From Streptomyces marispadix (GTDB lineage Bacteria > Actinomycetota > Actinomycetes > Streptomycetales > Streptomycetaceae), in contig NZ_JAKWJU010000002.1 in assembly GCF_022524345.1 (NCBI RefSeq), positions 2,666,001 to 2,730,000 of the forward strand: a DNA stretch of 64,000 bases, written 5' to 3'. The translations under genes and the position numbers were made by a program. Below, in pieces: positions 33,191 through 42,265 of the stretch. Below the pieces are notes generated by a model. It ran no database searches, was not told the DNA's origin, and saw nothing but the letters and a program-made list of their open reading frames with translations. Positions within the stretch are counted from its first letter, which is position 1; every line of letters begins with the position of its first letter.

Positions 33191-33298
33191 CACGACTCCT
33201 CGCATTCGGCGTGACCGTCAAACCCCTGCGGGGGAGGCCGAGTTCAGGGGTGCCGAGCAGAGGAGCGGAGATGCACCGCCAGAAGGCTCTCCGCACTC

Positions 33299-33337
33299 GA
33301 TGTTCAGCATCATGAACATCTGCCAGATTCATGAATC
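33299..33337. promoter_or_regulatory. Two AT-rich palindromes upstream of the symporter
   Basis: GATGTTCA-gcatca-TGAACATC (33299-33320) and GATTCATGAATC (33326-33337, perfect) are 5 bp apart, in a stretch with lower G+C than the rest. They sit upstream of the symporter start (33190) in the 33191-33603 gap, which shows nothing else. They look like paired operators. Confidence 0.6.
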
Positions 33338-33603
33338 GAGCGTCACCTTAGAAGTGCCCCCGTAGAGCGTCAATACCGCGCACAAGCGCATGTCGCCGCA
33401 CCGCGAACGTCCCTGTGGCAGCGCACACTTACGATCCCCGTCCACGTCGGTGAATGAGGCCGTGGAGGGACAACGGGCGCCATGGCGGCGTGAGAGCAAA
33501 CGAGAGAGAGCGCCCGGCGCTCAACAGAGCGCAGGCCGGGGCCGGTTGCCCACCTGGCCACACCGGGAAGCCGGAGCGCCGGACAGCCGGCGCGCCAGGC
33601 CCG

Positions 33604-34203
33604 CTACCGCGCCAGCGCGTCCCGGACGATCGACTCCCACTGTGCGACGACACGGTCACGCCGTGCGCTGTCGTCCGTCAGCAGATTGGCGAGGCCCAGG
33701 CCGCGTGCCATGTCCAGCAGCCCCTGCACCGTCTCGCGCACGCCCGGCACGGACTCGTCCGCGCCCAGCAGTTCGACGGCCATACGGTGCGTCTCGCGGC
33801 CGATCCGCGCCTCCAACGCCGTGACACGGGGCCCCAGTTGAGGCTCGTTCGAGGCCGCGACCCAAAGCTGGAGCGCGGCGCGGAAGAGCGGACCGGTGTA
33901 GAGGTCGACCAGCATCCCCACCGCGGACCTCTCGTCCGGGAGCCCCCGCGCGGGCGAGCGCAGCGCCTTGGAACGCTCCTCGGCCACGTACTCGACAGCC
34001 GCCGTGAACAGGTCCTCACGCGTGGGGAAATGGTGCTGTGCGGCGCCGCGCGAGACACCGGCGTGCTCGGCCACCACCGTCACCGTGCTGCCGGTCCAGC
34101 CGTGTTCGGCGAGGCAGGTGACGGCCGACTCCAGCAGCCGCTGCCGCGTGGCGCGGCTGCGGTCCTGCTTCGGTGCGGCGCCGCGTACGTTCACGGCACC
34201 CAT
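33604..34203 (-). CDS. TetR-family regulator of the Atu/Liu-type operon
   Basis: 199 residues. The HTH reads TRQRLLESAVTCLAEHGW, STVTVVAEHAGVSRGAAQHHFPTREDL. The C-terminal domain is typical for regulators of acyl-CoA catabolism. It is the last gene of a leftward operon, overlapping the enoyl-CoA hydratase gene by 13 bp. The palindrome at 43177-43190 upstream of the first gene is its probable operator, giving feedback control through a CoA-ester ligand. The function is inferred from position. Confidence 0.9.
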   Translation of the reverse strand: MGAVNVRGAAPKQDRSRATRQRLLESAVTCLAEHGWTGSTVTVVAEHAGVSRGAAQHHFPTREDLFTAAVEYVAEERSKALRSPARGLPDERSAVGMLVDLYTGPLFRAALQLWVAASNEPQLGPRVTALEARIGRETHRMAVELLGADESVPGVRETVQGLLDMARGLGLANLLTDDSARRDRVVAQWESIVRDALAR

Positions 34204-34970
34204 GAGGGCTCCCGTCGTTCGAGGAAGGCGGTCATGCCCTCGCGGGCCTCCTCGGAGGCGAACAGCCGCGCGGACAACGCCGCGAGGTTATCGGTGTCCC
34301 GGTCGAAGACGCGCAGCACCTCGGCAGTGACCAGCTTCTTCGACTCCGCCAGCCCCTGCGGCGAGCCCCGCCGCAGGCCGTCGAGCACGGGTGCCAGCAC
34401 GTCGTCGACGTCGTCTCCGTCCTCCGCCGCCAGCGTCACCAGACCGATACGGGCCGCCTCCACGGCGCCGAACCGCTCCCCGGTGAGGTAGTAGCGGGAG
34501 GCCGCCCGTGCGTCGAGTCGGGGCAGCAGCGGCATCGAGATCACCGCCGGGGCGACCCCGATGCGCGCCTCGGTGAACGCGAAGCTCGACCCGGGCCCGG
34601 CCACCGAGATGTCGCACGCACCGAGCAACCCCGTGCCGCCTGCCCGCACATGGCCCTCGACCCGGGCGACGACCGGTTTCGGCAGCTCCACGATCGTACG
34701 GAGCAGCTCCGCGAGGTCGCCCGGACTGCCGCCGCCCTCGCGCAGATCCGCGCCCGCGCAGAAGGTGTTGCCGGTGTGGGTGAGCAGCACGGCACGCACG
34801 TCCGGGTCGTCCGCGGCGCGTTCCAGCCCGGCGTACAGCCCGGAGACGAGGCCCTTGGAGAGGGCGTTGCGATTGTGCGGAGAGTCGAGGGTGAGCACGG
34901 CGATGCCCCGCTCGTGTGTGCTGCGCACCGCCTGCCCGTCGCCCTGCACCTGTTCGCCGGTTCCGGTCAC
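34191..34970 (-). CDS. Enoyl-CoA hydratase/isomerase family protein
   Basis: 259 residues, a normal crotonase-fold length. It has the NTFCAGADLREGG oxyanion loop and HVRAGGTGLLGACDISVAGPGSSFAFTEARIGVAPA with the second catalytic segment. It hydrates a branched or unsaturated acyl-CoA. In the Atu/Liu pathways a hydratase acts after the carboxylase. The neighbours (TetR 3', acyl-CoA dehydrogenase 5') are in the same operon. The substrate is inferred from context. Confidence 0.9.
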   Translation of the reverse strand: MTGTGEQVQGDGQAVRSTHERGIAVLTLDSPHNRNALSKGLVSGLYAGLERAADDPDVRAVLLTHTGNTFCAGADLREGGGSPGDLAELLRTIVELPKPVVARVEGHVRAGGTGLLGACDISVAGPGSSFAFTEARIGVAPAVISMPLLPRLDARAASRYYLTGERFGAVEAARIGLVTLAAEDGDDVDDVLAPVLDGLRRGSPQGLAESKKLVTAEVLRVFDRDTDNLAALSARLFASEEAREGMTAFLERREPSWVP

Positions 34971-35092
34971 TTCTCCCAGTCCTCTCCGCGCCTCTGCGTG
35001 CCTCTGCGTCTCTGCCCTCTTCTGTCCCGCAGGCCCGAACTCCCCTACGCCGCCGCTCGCTTACGGCGTGCGCCGCTCGACAACCCGGCAGC

Positions 35093-36274
35093 TCAGTACG
35101 ACTTGGGCAGGCCCAGCGTCTGGTGCGAGACGAAGTTGAGCACCATCTCCCGGCTGACGGGCGCGATACGGGCGACCCTCGCCGCCGTGATCATGGAGGC
35201 GATGCCGTACTCGCGTGTCAGGCCGTTGCCGCCGAGGGTGTGCACCGCCTGGTCGACGGCCTTCACACATGCCTCACCGGCCGCGTACTTGGCCATGTTG
35301 GCCGCCTCGCCCGCTCCCATGTCGTCGCCCGCGTCGTAGAGCGCCGCGGCCTTCATCATCATCAGCCGGGCGAGTTCGAGTTCGATGTGGGCCTGGGCCA
35401 GCGGGTGCGCGATGGCCTGGTGGCTGCCGATGGGCTCCTTCCAGACGGTGCGTGTACGGGCGTAGTCCAGCGCGCGGTCGATGGCGTGCCGCCCCATGCC
35501 GATGCCGAAGGCGGCCGTCATGATGCGCTCCGGGTTGAGCCCGGCGAAGAGCTGGAGCAGCCCGGCGTCCTCACCCTCACCGCCGCCGACGAGAGCGTCC
35601 GCGGGCAGCCGCACGTCGTCCAGCACCAGCTCGAACTGCTTCTCCGGCGCCGCGAGTTCCATCTCGATGGGGCTGCGCGTGAAGCCGGGGGTGTCGCGCG
35701 GAACCATGAAGAGGCAGGGCTTGAGCTTGCCCGTACGGGCGTCCTCGGTGCGGCCGACGATGAGCGTGGCGTCGGCGATGTCCACGCCGGAGATGAAGAC
35801 CTTGCGTCCGGTGAGGAGCCAGTCGTCGCCGTCCTTGCGTGCCGTCGTGGTGATGCGGTGGGAGTTGGAGCCCGCGTCGGGTTCGGTGATGCCGAAGGCC
35901 ATCTTGCGGCTGCCGTCCGCGAGTCCGGGCAGCCACTCGCGCTTCTGCTCCTCGGTGCCGAAGCGGGCGATGACGGTGCCGCAGATCGCGGGCGAGACGA
36001 CCATCATCAGCAGCGGGCAGCCCGCGGCGCCCAACTCCTCCAGCACGATGGCGAGTTCGCTCATGCCGCTGCCTCCGCCGCCGTACTCCTCGGGGAGGTT
36101 GACGCCGAGATAACCCAACGAGGCGGCCTCGGCCCACAGTTCGTCGGTGTGCTTGCCCGCGGCCACGACACCGGTGAAGTACTCGCGTCCGAAGCGTTTG
36201 CCCAGCGCGGCGACGGCCGCTCGCAGGTCGCGCTGTTCCTCGGTCTCCAGCAGGGCGGCGTTCACTGAGGGCAT
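35093..36274 (-). CDS. Acyl-CoA dehydrogenase
   Basis: 393 residues. The FAD-binding fold is complete: LGYLGVNLPEEYGGGGSGMSE, MAFGITEPDAGSNSHRITTTARKDGDDW, LTGRKVFISGVDIAD, and the C-terminal helices with HTLGGNGLTREYGIASM. It oxidises an acyl-CoA to 2-enoyl-CoA, handing electrons to ETF. In the Atu/Liu-type operon the substrate would be a citronellyl-CoA or isovaleryl-CoA relative. Its start overlaps the end of the carboxylase alpha gene by 13 bp. Confidence 0.92.
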   Translation of the reverse strand: MPSVNAALLETEEQRDLRAAVAALGKRFGREYFTGVVAAGKHTDELWAEAASLGYLGVNLPEEYGGGGSGMSELAIVLEELGAAGCPLLMMVVSPAICGTVIARFGTEEQKREWLPGLADGSRKMAFGITEPDAGSNSHRITTTARKDGDDWLLTGRKVFISGVDIADATLIVGRTEDARTGKLKPCLFMVPRDTPGFTRSPIEMELAAPEKQFELVLDDVRLPADALVGGGEGEDAGLLQLFAGLNPERIMTAAFGIGMGRHAIDRALDYARTRTVWKEPIGSHQAIAHPLAQAHIELELARLMMMKAAALYDAGDDMGAGEAANMAKYAAGEACVKAVDQAVHTLGGNGLTREYGIASMITAARVARIAPVSREMVLNFVSHQTLGLPKSY

Positions 36275-38643
36275 GTCGGCTCCTTCTCGGCGGGCGGTGC
36301 TGATGAGGGTGCGGGTTGTTCCACGGATGCGGATGCGGACTCGGGCTCCTCAGCCCTGGACTCCACGGGCTGGGACCCCACGGGCTGGGACTCCTGAGCC
36401 CCGGGCTCCTGAGCCCCGGACTCGTGAGCCCCGGACTCGTGAGGCCCGGACTCCTGGGCTCCCGCGGGTACTTCGGCCTTCGCGGGTCCCTCCGGCGTCA
36501 CCGCCGTGTCGTCCTCGCCGACCACGGCGAGCAGTTCGCCGACCTCCACCTGCCTGCCGGGTTCGGCGTGCAGCGCGGTGAGGATGCCGGAGGCGGGAGC
36601 GACCACCTTGTGCTCCATCTTCATGGCCTCCAGCCACAGCAGCGGCTCTCCCGCCTTGACCGCCGCGCCCACGGCCAGCCCCGGTACGAGCCGCGCCACG
36701 GCGCCCGGCATGGGCGCCAGCAGCGAGCCGGGTTCGTTGGCGGTCTCCGGCTCGCGCAGCCGGGGCAGTGCGGTGAAGGCGTACGAGCCCAGTGGCGGCG
36801 ACGCGTCGACATGGATACGCGAGCCGTCCTCGCCGTAACGGGCGACGTCGAAGTCCCGGCGTACTCCGCCCACTTCGAGAGTGACCCCGTCCGGCGCCGC
36901 CGCCACCAGCCGCACCGCCGCATCGCCGTGCGCATCGCCATCCGAGTCGCCCGGCTCCGCCAGGTCGCCCAAATCGCCGCCGTCCAGGCGCAGTCCGTCG
37001 CGGGTGAGCCGGTAGCGGACCTCGATCTCCTCGTGGCCGGGCTCGGTTCGGTACGTCTTCGACTGTGGATGCGCGGGTACGTTGCGCCACCCTCCGAGCC
37101 TCGCGGAGACGGTGCCGCCCGTGGTGCGTACGAGTGCGGCGTCCGCCAACGCGGCGGCGAGAGCGGCCAGTCGGCGGTTCGCGTCCTCTCCGGTATGCCC
37201 TGGGGCGGTGAGCGCGTCCAGATTGCGGTCGTAGAAGCCGGTGTCGAGACGTGCGGCCGCGAAGTCGGGGTGACGCAGGGACCGTACGAGCAGGTCCCGG
37301 TTCGTCACCGGCCCGTGCACACGCGCACGCTCCAGCGCGGACGCCAGCCTGCGTACGGCCTCGCGGCGCGTCGGCGCCCATGCGACGACCTTGGCCAGCA
37401 TCGGGTCGTAATGCACGCCGACGACGTCGCCGTCCCCGATGCCGCTGTCGAGACGAACTACGGCCTGTGCGCCCGCACTTGACGCCGCAACCGAACCCGA
37501 ACCGGCCGTCGCGCCGATGAACGCGCTCGCACCCGGTACGTCCAGACGGTGCACGGTGCCCGTCTGCGGCTGCCAGCCCCTCGCCGGGTCCTCCGCGTAG
37601 AGACGGGCCTCGACCGCGTGCCCGCGCGCCGGCGGCGGCCCCTCCGGGTCCAGCGCCTCTCCCTCGGCGACCCGGATCTGGAGTGCCACGAGATCCACGC
37701 CGTGCACGCACTCGGTGACGGGGTGCTCGACCTGGAGCCTGGTGTTCATCTCAAGGAAGTACGCGCGGGCGTCGGCAGACCCGGCGGACTCTCCGGCGTC
37801 CCCGCCGTCCGCACCCTCCTGCCGGCCGTCCCCGGCGACCAGGAACTCCACGGTGCCCGCGCCCCGATAGTCCACGGCACGCGCCGCGTCGGCCGCCGAC
37901 TCGTGCAGCACGTCGCGTAGTTCATCGCTCAGCCCTGGTGCCGGTGCCTCCTCCAGGACTTTCTGGTGGCGCCTTTGCAGCGAGCAGTCGCGGGTGCCCA
38001 GCACCCACACCGTGCCGTGGCCGTCGGCGAGTATCTGCACCTCCACATGGCGTCCGCGCTCGACGTACGGTTCGACGAAGACCTCGCCGTCGCCGAACGC
38101 CGAGGCGGCCTCCACCCTCGCCGCCTCGATCTCCCCTTCCAGCGCGGCGAGTTCACGCACGATCCGCATGCCACGTCCGCCGCCGCCCGCCGCGGCCTTC
38201 ACCAGCAGCGGCAGATCCCGCTCGGCCGCCTCTCCCGGCCGTACGGGCTCCAGCAGGGGCACGCCCGCCTCTCCCATCAGCTTCTTCGCACGGGTCTTGG
38301 ACGCCATCGCCTCGATCGCCTCCGGGGGCGGCCCGATCCACACGAGCCCCGCCTCCAGCACGGCACGGGCGAACCCGGCGTTCTCGGAGAGGAATCCATA
38401 GCCGGGGTGCACCGCGTCGGCACCGGCCGCCAGCGCCGCCTCGACGATCAGATCACCCCGCAGATACGTGTCCGCGGGCTGGTCGCCGGGCAGGCGCACC
38501 GCCGCGTCCGCCTCCGTTACGTGGGGCGCGCCCGCGTCCGCGTCCGAGTGGACGGCGACCGTGGCGATGCCCAGCTCCGTGCATGTGCGGAAGACCCGGC
38601 GGGCGATCTCCCCGCGGTTCGCGACCAGCACCGATGTGATCAT
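36262..38643 (-). CDS. Biotin-dependent acyl-CoA carboxylase, alpha subunit
   Basis: 793 residues from ATG at 38643 (MITSVLVANRGEIARRVFRT). The biotin carboxylase domain has the ATP-grasp Gly-rich loop KAAAGGGGRGMR, RDCSLQRRHQKVLEEAPAP and EMNTRLQVEHPVTE. A BT-like linker follows, and the biotinyl domain ends LLWLEAMKMEHKVVAPAS with the biotin lysine in MKM. Then comes an unusual Glu/Ser/Pro-rich tail of about 55 residues with a repeated ESGAHESGAQEP unit. With the beta subunit next to it, it carboxylates an unsaturated acyl-CoA (3-methylcrotonyl-CoA or geranyl-CoA class); the exact substrate is open. A 13-bp overlap links it to the dehydrogenase gene. Confidence 0.95.
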   Translation of the reverse strand: MITSVLVANRGEIARRVFRTCTELGIATVAVHSDADAGAPHVTEADAAVRLPGDQPADTYLRGDLIVEAALAAGADAVHPGYGFLSENAGFARAVLEAGLVWIGPPPEAIEAMASKTRAKKLMGEAGVPLLEPVRPGEAAERDLPLLVKAAAGGGGRGMRIVRELAALEGEIEAARVEAASAFGDGEVFVEPYVERGRHVEVQILADGHGTVWVLGTRDCSLQRRHQKVLEEAPAPGLSDELRDVLHESAADAARAVDYRGAGTVEFLVAGDGRQEGADGGDAGESAGSADARAYFLEMNTRLQVEHPVTECVHGVDLVALQIRVAEGEALDPEGPPPARGHAVEARLYAEDPARGWQPQTGTVHRLDVPGASAFIGATAGSGSVAASSAGAQAVVRLDSGIGDGDVVGVHYDPMLAKVVAWAPTRREAVRRLASALERARVHGPVTNRDLLVRSLRHPDFAAARLDTGFYDRNLDALTAPGHTGEDANRRLAALAAALADAALVRTTGGTVSARLGGWRNVPAHPQSKTYRTEPGHEEIEVRYRLTRDGLRLDGGDLGDLAEPGDSDGDAHGDAAVRLVAAAPDGVTLEVGGVRRDFDVARYGEDGSRIHVDASPPLGSYAFTALPRLREPETANEPGSLLAPMPGAVARLVPGLAVGAAVKAGEPLLWLEAMKMEHKVVAPASGILTALHAEPGRQVEVGELLAVVGEDDTAVTPEGPAKAEVPAGAQESGPHESGAHESGAQEPGAQESQPVGSQPVESRAEEPESASASVEQPAPSSAPPAEKEPTCPQ
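36363..36465. repeat. 15-nt tandem repeats at the 3' end of the carboxylase alpha gene
   Basis: About five imperfect copies of CTCCTGAGCCCCGGA-like units (36391-36465) and two copies of CCACGGGCTGGGACC-like units (36363-36392). They encode the Glu/Ser/Gly/Ala tail and keep the frame. Confidence 0.85.
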
Positions 38644-38789
38644 TCTCTGCTCCACTCCGCCCTTCGCGGCCCTCGTAGCCTGTGCAGCCGTCCTGACCCC
38701 CGCAGCCCTCACAGCTCCCGAAGCCCCCACAGCCGTCGTAACTCCCGCAGCCGTTCCGGCAGTCGCTGAAGTCGCCGCAGCCACCGCAG

Positions 38790-40412
38790 TCACATCCGGA
38801 AGACGCCGAAGCCGCCGCGTGCGCCCTCGACCGGTGCCGTGTGGATGGCGGACAGGCACAGCCCCAGCACGGTGCGGGTGTCGCGCGGGTCGATCACGCC
38901 GTCGTCGTAGAGCCGTCCGGACAGGAACATCGGCAGCGATTCCGCCTCGATCTGCTGCTCGACCATCGCCCGCAGCCCGGCGTCGGCCTCCTCGTCGAAC
39001 GGCTTGCCCTTCGCCGCCGCCGACTCCCGCATGACGATCGACATCACGCCCGCGAGCTGCTGCGGGCCCATGACCGCCGACTTGGCGCTCGGCCACGCGA
39101 ACAGGAACCGCGGGTCGTAGGCCCGCCCGCACATCCCGTAGTGGCCCGCCCCGTAGCTGGCGCCCATCAGCACCGACAGATGCGGGACCTTCGAGTTGGA
39201 CACGGCGTTGATCATCATGGCGCCGTGCTTGATGATGCCTCCCTGCTCGTACTCCTTGCCGACCATGTAGCCGGTGGTGTTGTGCAGGAACAGCAGCGGG
39301 ATGTCGCGCTGGTTGGCGAGCTGGATGAACTGCGTGGCCTTCTGCGACTCCTCGCTGAAGAGCACGCCGCGTGCGTTGGCGAGGACGCCCAGCGGATAGC
39401 CGTGCAGCCGCGACCAGCCCGTGACGAGGCTCGTGCCGTAACGCGGCTTGAACTCGTCGAAGTCGGAGCCGTCGACGATGCGCGCGATCACCTCACGAGG
39501 GTCGAACGGCGTCTTCAGATCGCCGGGCACCACGCCGAGCAGCTCGTCCTCGTCGTACTTCGGCGGCGGCGCGGGCACCTGCCCGTAACCGGCGGGGCCC
39601 GCCCGACCGCCGTCGGCCTTACGCCAGTTGAGCCGTGCGACGACACGGCGGGCCTGGCGCAGCGCGTCCGGCTCGTCCAGCGCGAAGTAGTCGCCGAGGC
39701 CGGAGACGCGGGTGTGCATGTCCGCGCCGCCCAGCTCCTCGTCGCCGGCCTCCTCGCCCGTGGCCATCTTCACCAGGGGCGGACCGCCCAGGAACACCTT
39801 CGACTGCTCCTTGACCATGATCACGTGGTCGGACATGCCCGGGACGTAGGCCCCTCCGGCGGTGGAGTTGCCGAACACCACGGCGAGCGTGGGGATTCCG
39901 GCCTCCGACAGCCGCGTGAGGTCACGGAAGAGGGCGCCGCCCGGGATGAAGATCTCCTTCTGGCTGGGCAGGTCCGCGCCGCCGGACTCGACGAGGCTGA
40001 TGCAGGGGAGCCGGTTGGCGTAGGCGATCTCGTTGGCGCGCAGGGCCTTCTTCAGCGTCCAGGGGTTGCTGGCGCCGCCTCGTACGGTCGGGTCGTTCGC
40101 CGTGATCAGGCACTCGACGCCCTCGACGACTCCGATGCCGGTGACCAGCGACGCGCCCACCGCGTAGTCGCTGCCCCAGCCGGCCAGCGGCGACAGTTCG
40201 AGGAAGGGGGTGTCGGGGTCGAGAAGCAGCTCGATGCGTTCGCGGGCGAGCAACTTGCCCCGCTTGCGGTGGCGTTCGACGTACTTCTCGCCGCCGCCCG
40301 CGACCGCCTTGGCCAGTTCGGCGTCGAGTTCGGCGATGCGGTCGAGCATCTGCTGCCGGTGCCCGGCGTATTCGGCGCCGGAGACGTCAAGCGCCGAGGT
40401 CAGCACACTCAC
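38790..40412 (-). CDS. Acyl-CoA carboxylase, beta (carboxyltransferase) subunit
   Basis: 540 residues from GTG at 40412. The carboxyltransferase halves are intact: VVEGVECLITANDPTVRGGAS, ESGGADLPSQKEIFIPGGALFRDL, and in the second half LVTGWSRLHGYPLGVLANARG, LLFLHNTTGYMVGKEYEQGG and GAGHYGMCGRAYDPRFLFAWPSAKSAVMGPQQLAGVM. This is the 3-methylcrotonyl/geranyl-CoA carboxylase type rather than acetyl/propionyl-CoA. GTG overlaps the AtuA stop by 4 bp. The gap to the alpha subunit is 146 bp of CCGCAG-rich sequence. Confidence 0.95.
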   Translation of the reverse strand: MSVLTSALDVSGAEYAGHRQQMLDRIAELDAELAKAVAGGGEKYVERHRKRGKLLARERIELLLDPDTPFLELSPLAGWGSDYAVGASLVTGIGVVEGVECLITANDPTVRGGASNPWTLKKALRANEIAYANRLPCISLVESGGADLPSQKEIFIPGGALFRDLTRLSEAGIPTLAVVFGNSTAGGAYVPGMSDHVIMVKEQSKVFLGGPPLVKMATGEEAGDEELGGADMHTRVSGLGDYFALDEPDALRQARRVVARLNWRKADGGRAGPAGYGQVPAPPPKYDEDELLGVVPGDLKTPFDPREVIARIVDGSDFDEFKPRYGTSLVTGWSRLHGYPLGVLANARGVLFSEESQKATQFIQLANQRDIPLLFLHNTTGYMVGKEYEQGGIIKHGAMMINAVSNSKVPHLSVLMGASYGAGHYGMCGRAYDPRFLFAWPSAKSAVMGPQQLAGVMSIVMRESAAAKGKPFDEEADAGLRAMVEQQIEAESLPMFLSGRLYDDGVIDPRDTRTVLGLCLSAIHTAPVEGARGGFGVFRM

Positions 40413-42265
40413 GGGAGAAGTCCTTCCGGGATGTCTGTCTTTCGCGAACGCAGCCACTCGCCGAGGGCCTTGGCCTGGGGATCGAAGCGGGCCTGTGAGG
40501 CGACGCCTTCGCCCAGGAGGCCGTCGATCACGAAGTTGAGAGCCCGCAGATTGGGGAGGACGTGCCTGGTGACTGGCAGATGACGGATTTCAGGTAGCAG
40601 ATGACAGATTTCATCAACTGTCAGCGCATGCACCAACCACCGCCATGCCTCATCCGTACGCACCCAGACGCCCACGTTCGCGCTGCCGCCCTTGTCGCCG
40701 CTGCGCGCCCCGGCCACCGCGCCCAACGGCATCCGGCGCGATTCCCCGTAGGAGGCGGGGAGGGGGTCGGGCAGCGGTTCGGGCAGCGAGGGCTCTTCGA
40801 CCGGCGCCGGCTCCAGCGTCCGCTCCGGTGCCGGTACGGTCACTCGCCGCCCGTCCGGGAGCACCGCCGTATGAGGCACCCGCGCGGCGTCCTCCCAGGC
40901 CGTCTCGAACACCCCGTACGGGGAGCCCTTGCCCGGCGGCGCCGTCACATGGAACCCGGGGATGCTGGCCAGCGCCAGTTCGATCGCGGCACCGCTCACC
41001 GCCCGCCCGACCCGCTCCTCGGCCGGGTCCCGCACCGCCAGCCTCAGCAGTGCGCTCGCCTCCTCCTGCACCGGAGCGTCCGGGTGGTCCGTACGCGCCA
41101 GGGTCCAGGTCACCTCCTTGGGCCGCCGCCCACGGGCCTCCAGCGACGACAGTTCGGCCTCCAACTGCCGCCGTACGAGCGCCGCCTTGGCGTCGATGTC
41201 CAGACCGGTCAGCACGAACGTCACCTCGTTGCGCCAGCCGCCCATCCTGGTCAGACCGACCTTCAGCCTCGGCGGCGGCGCCTCACCGCGCACGCCGGAG
41301 ATCCGCACGCGGTCCGTGCCGTCCTGCGTGAGTCGCACCGAGTCCATCCGTGCGGTCACATCAGGCCCTGCGTAGCGGGCACCGGCCGTCTCGTAGAGAA
41401 GCTGTGCGGTGACTGTGCCGGTGGTGACCGCGCCGCCGGTGCCGGGGTGCTTGGTGATGACGGCGCTTCCGTCGCGGGCGATCTCCGCCAGCGGGAAGCC
41501 GGGCCGTGTGACGTCGATTTCCTCCTGCGCGAAGAAGGCGTAGTTGCCGCCGGTGGCCTGCGCACCGCACTCCAGCACATGACCGGCGACCACGGCACCG
41601 GCGAGCGCGTCCAAGTCGCCCTCGGCCCAGCCGAAATGTGCCGCCGCCGCGCCGCTGACGAGTGCCGCGTCCGTCACCCGGCCGGTCACGACGATGTCGG
41701 CGCCGCCCCTGAGACACGCGGCGATACCGCCGCCGCCCAGATAGGCGTTGGCTGTCAGCACCCCCTCGCCCCAGCCGCTCCCGGACGCGGGCCCGTCGGC
41801 CGCGGACCGCTCGGCCCCCGATCCGTCGGGCGCCCGCAACCCGGCGGGCCCGCGTGCCAGTACGTCGTCGCCCTCCACATGGGCCACGGCCGCCGGTACG
41901 CCGATGCGCTCGCTCAACTCCCTTACGGCGTCGGCCAGTCCGGCCGGGTTGAGACCGCCCGCGTTGACGACGATCCGTACCCCTCGGTCCTTGGCGAGCC
42001 CGAGACCGGTCTCCAACTGCCGCAGAAAGGTCTTCGCATAACCTCGCGCAGGGTCCTTCAGCCGGTCGCGGCCGAGTATCAGCATCGTCAACTCGGCGAG
42101 ATAGTCCCCGGTCAGCACGTCGAGCGCGCCACCCGTGAGCATCTCCTCCATGGCGCTGAAGCGGTCGCCGTAGAAGCCGGAGCAGTTGCCGACGCGCAGC
42201 ACGTCCCCCGCGCCGTGCCCCGCGCCGGACCCCGTCCCCGGGGTCTCCCCCGCGTTCGCGCTCAC
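40409..42265 (-). CDS. AtuA-like protein (DUF1446)
   Basis: 618 residues from GTG at 42265, with AAGGAGG 7 nt upstream. The N-terminal 450 residues are DUF1446 (VGNCSGFYGDRFSAMEEML, VVNAGGLNPAGL, TGRVTDAALVSGAAAAHFGW). The C-terminal AtuA-like ferredoxin-fold part reads GARSGDKGGSANVGVWVRTDEAW. AtuA is needed for growth on acyclic terpenes in Pseudomonas; its biochemistry is not established. It overlaps its neighbours by 4 bp on each side (40409-40412 and 42262-42265), so it is translationally coupled. Confidence 0.9.
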   Translation of the reverse strand: MSANAGETPGTGSGAGHGAGDVLRVGNCSGFYGDRFSAMEEMLTGGALDVLTGDYLAELTMLILGRDRLKDPARGYAKTFLRQLETGLGLAKDRGVRIVVNAGGLNPAGLADAVRELSERIGVPAAVAHVEGDDVLARGPAGLRAPDGSGAERSAADGPASGSGWGEGVLTANAYLGGGGIAACLRGGADIVVTGRVTDAALVSGAAAAHFGWAEGDLDALAGAVVAGHVLECGAQATGGNYAFFAQEEIDVTRPGFPLAEIARDGSAVITKHPGTGGAVTTGTVTAQLLYETAGARYAGPDVTARMDSVRLTQDGTDRVRISGVRGEAPPPRLKVGLTRMGGWRNEVTFVLTGLDIDAKAALVRRQLEAELSSLEARGRRPKEVTWTLARTDHPDAPVQEEASALLRLAVRDPAEERVGRAVSGAAIELALASIPGFHVTAPPGKGSPYGVFETAWEDAARVPHTAVLPDGRRVTVPAPERTLEPAPVEEPSLPEPLPDPLPASYGESRRMPLGAVAGARSGDKGGSANVGVWVRTDEAWRWLVHALTVDEICHLLPEIRHLPVTRHVLPNLRALNFVIDGLLGEGVASQARFDPQAKALGEWLRSRKTDIPEGLLP

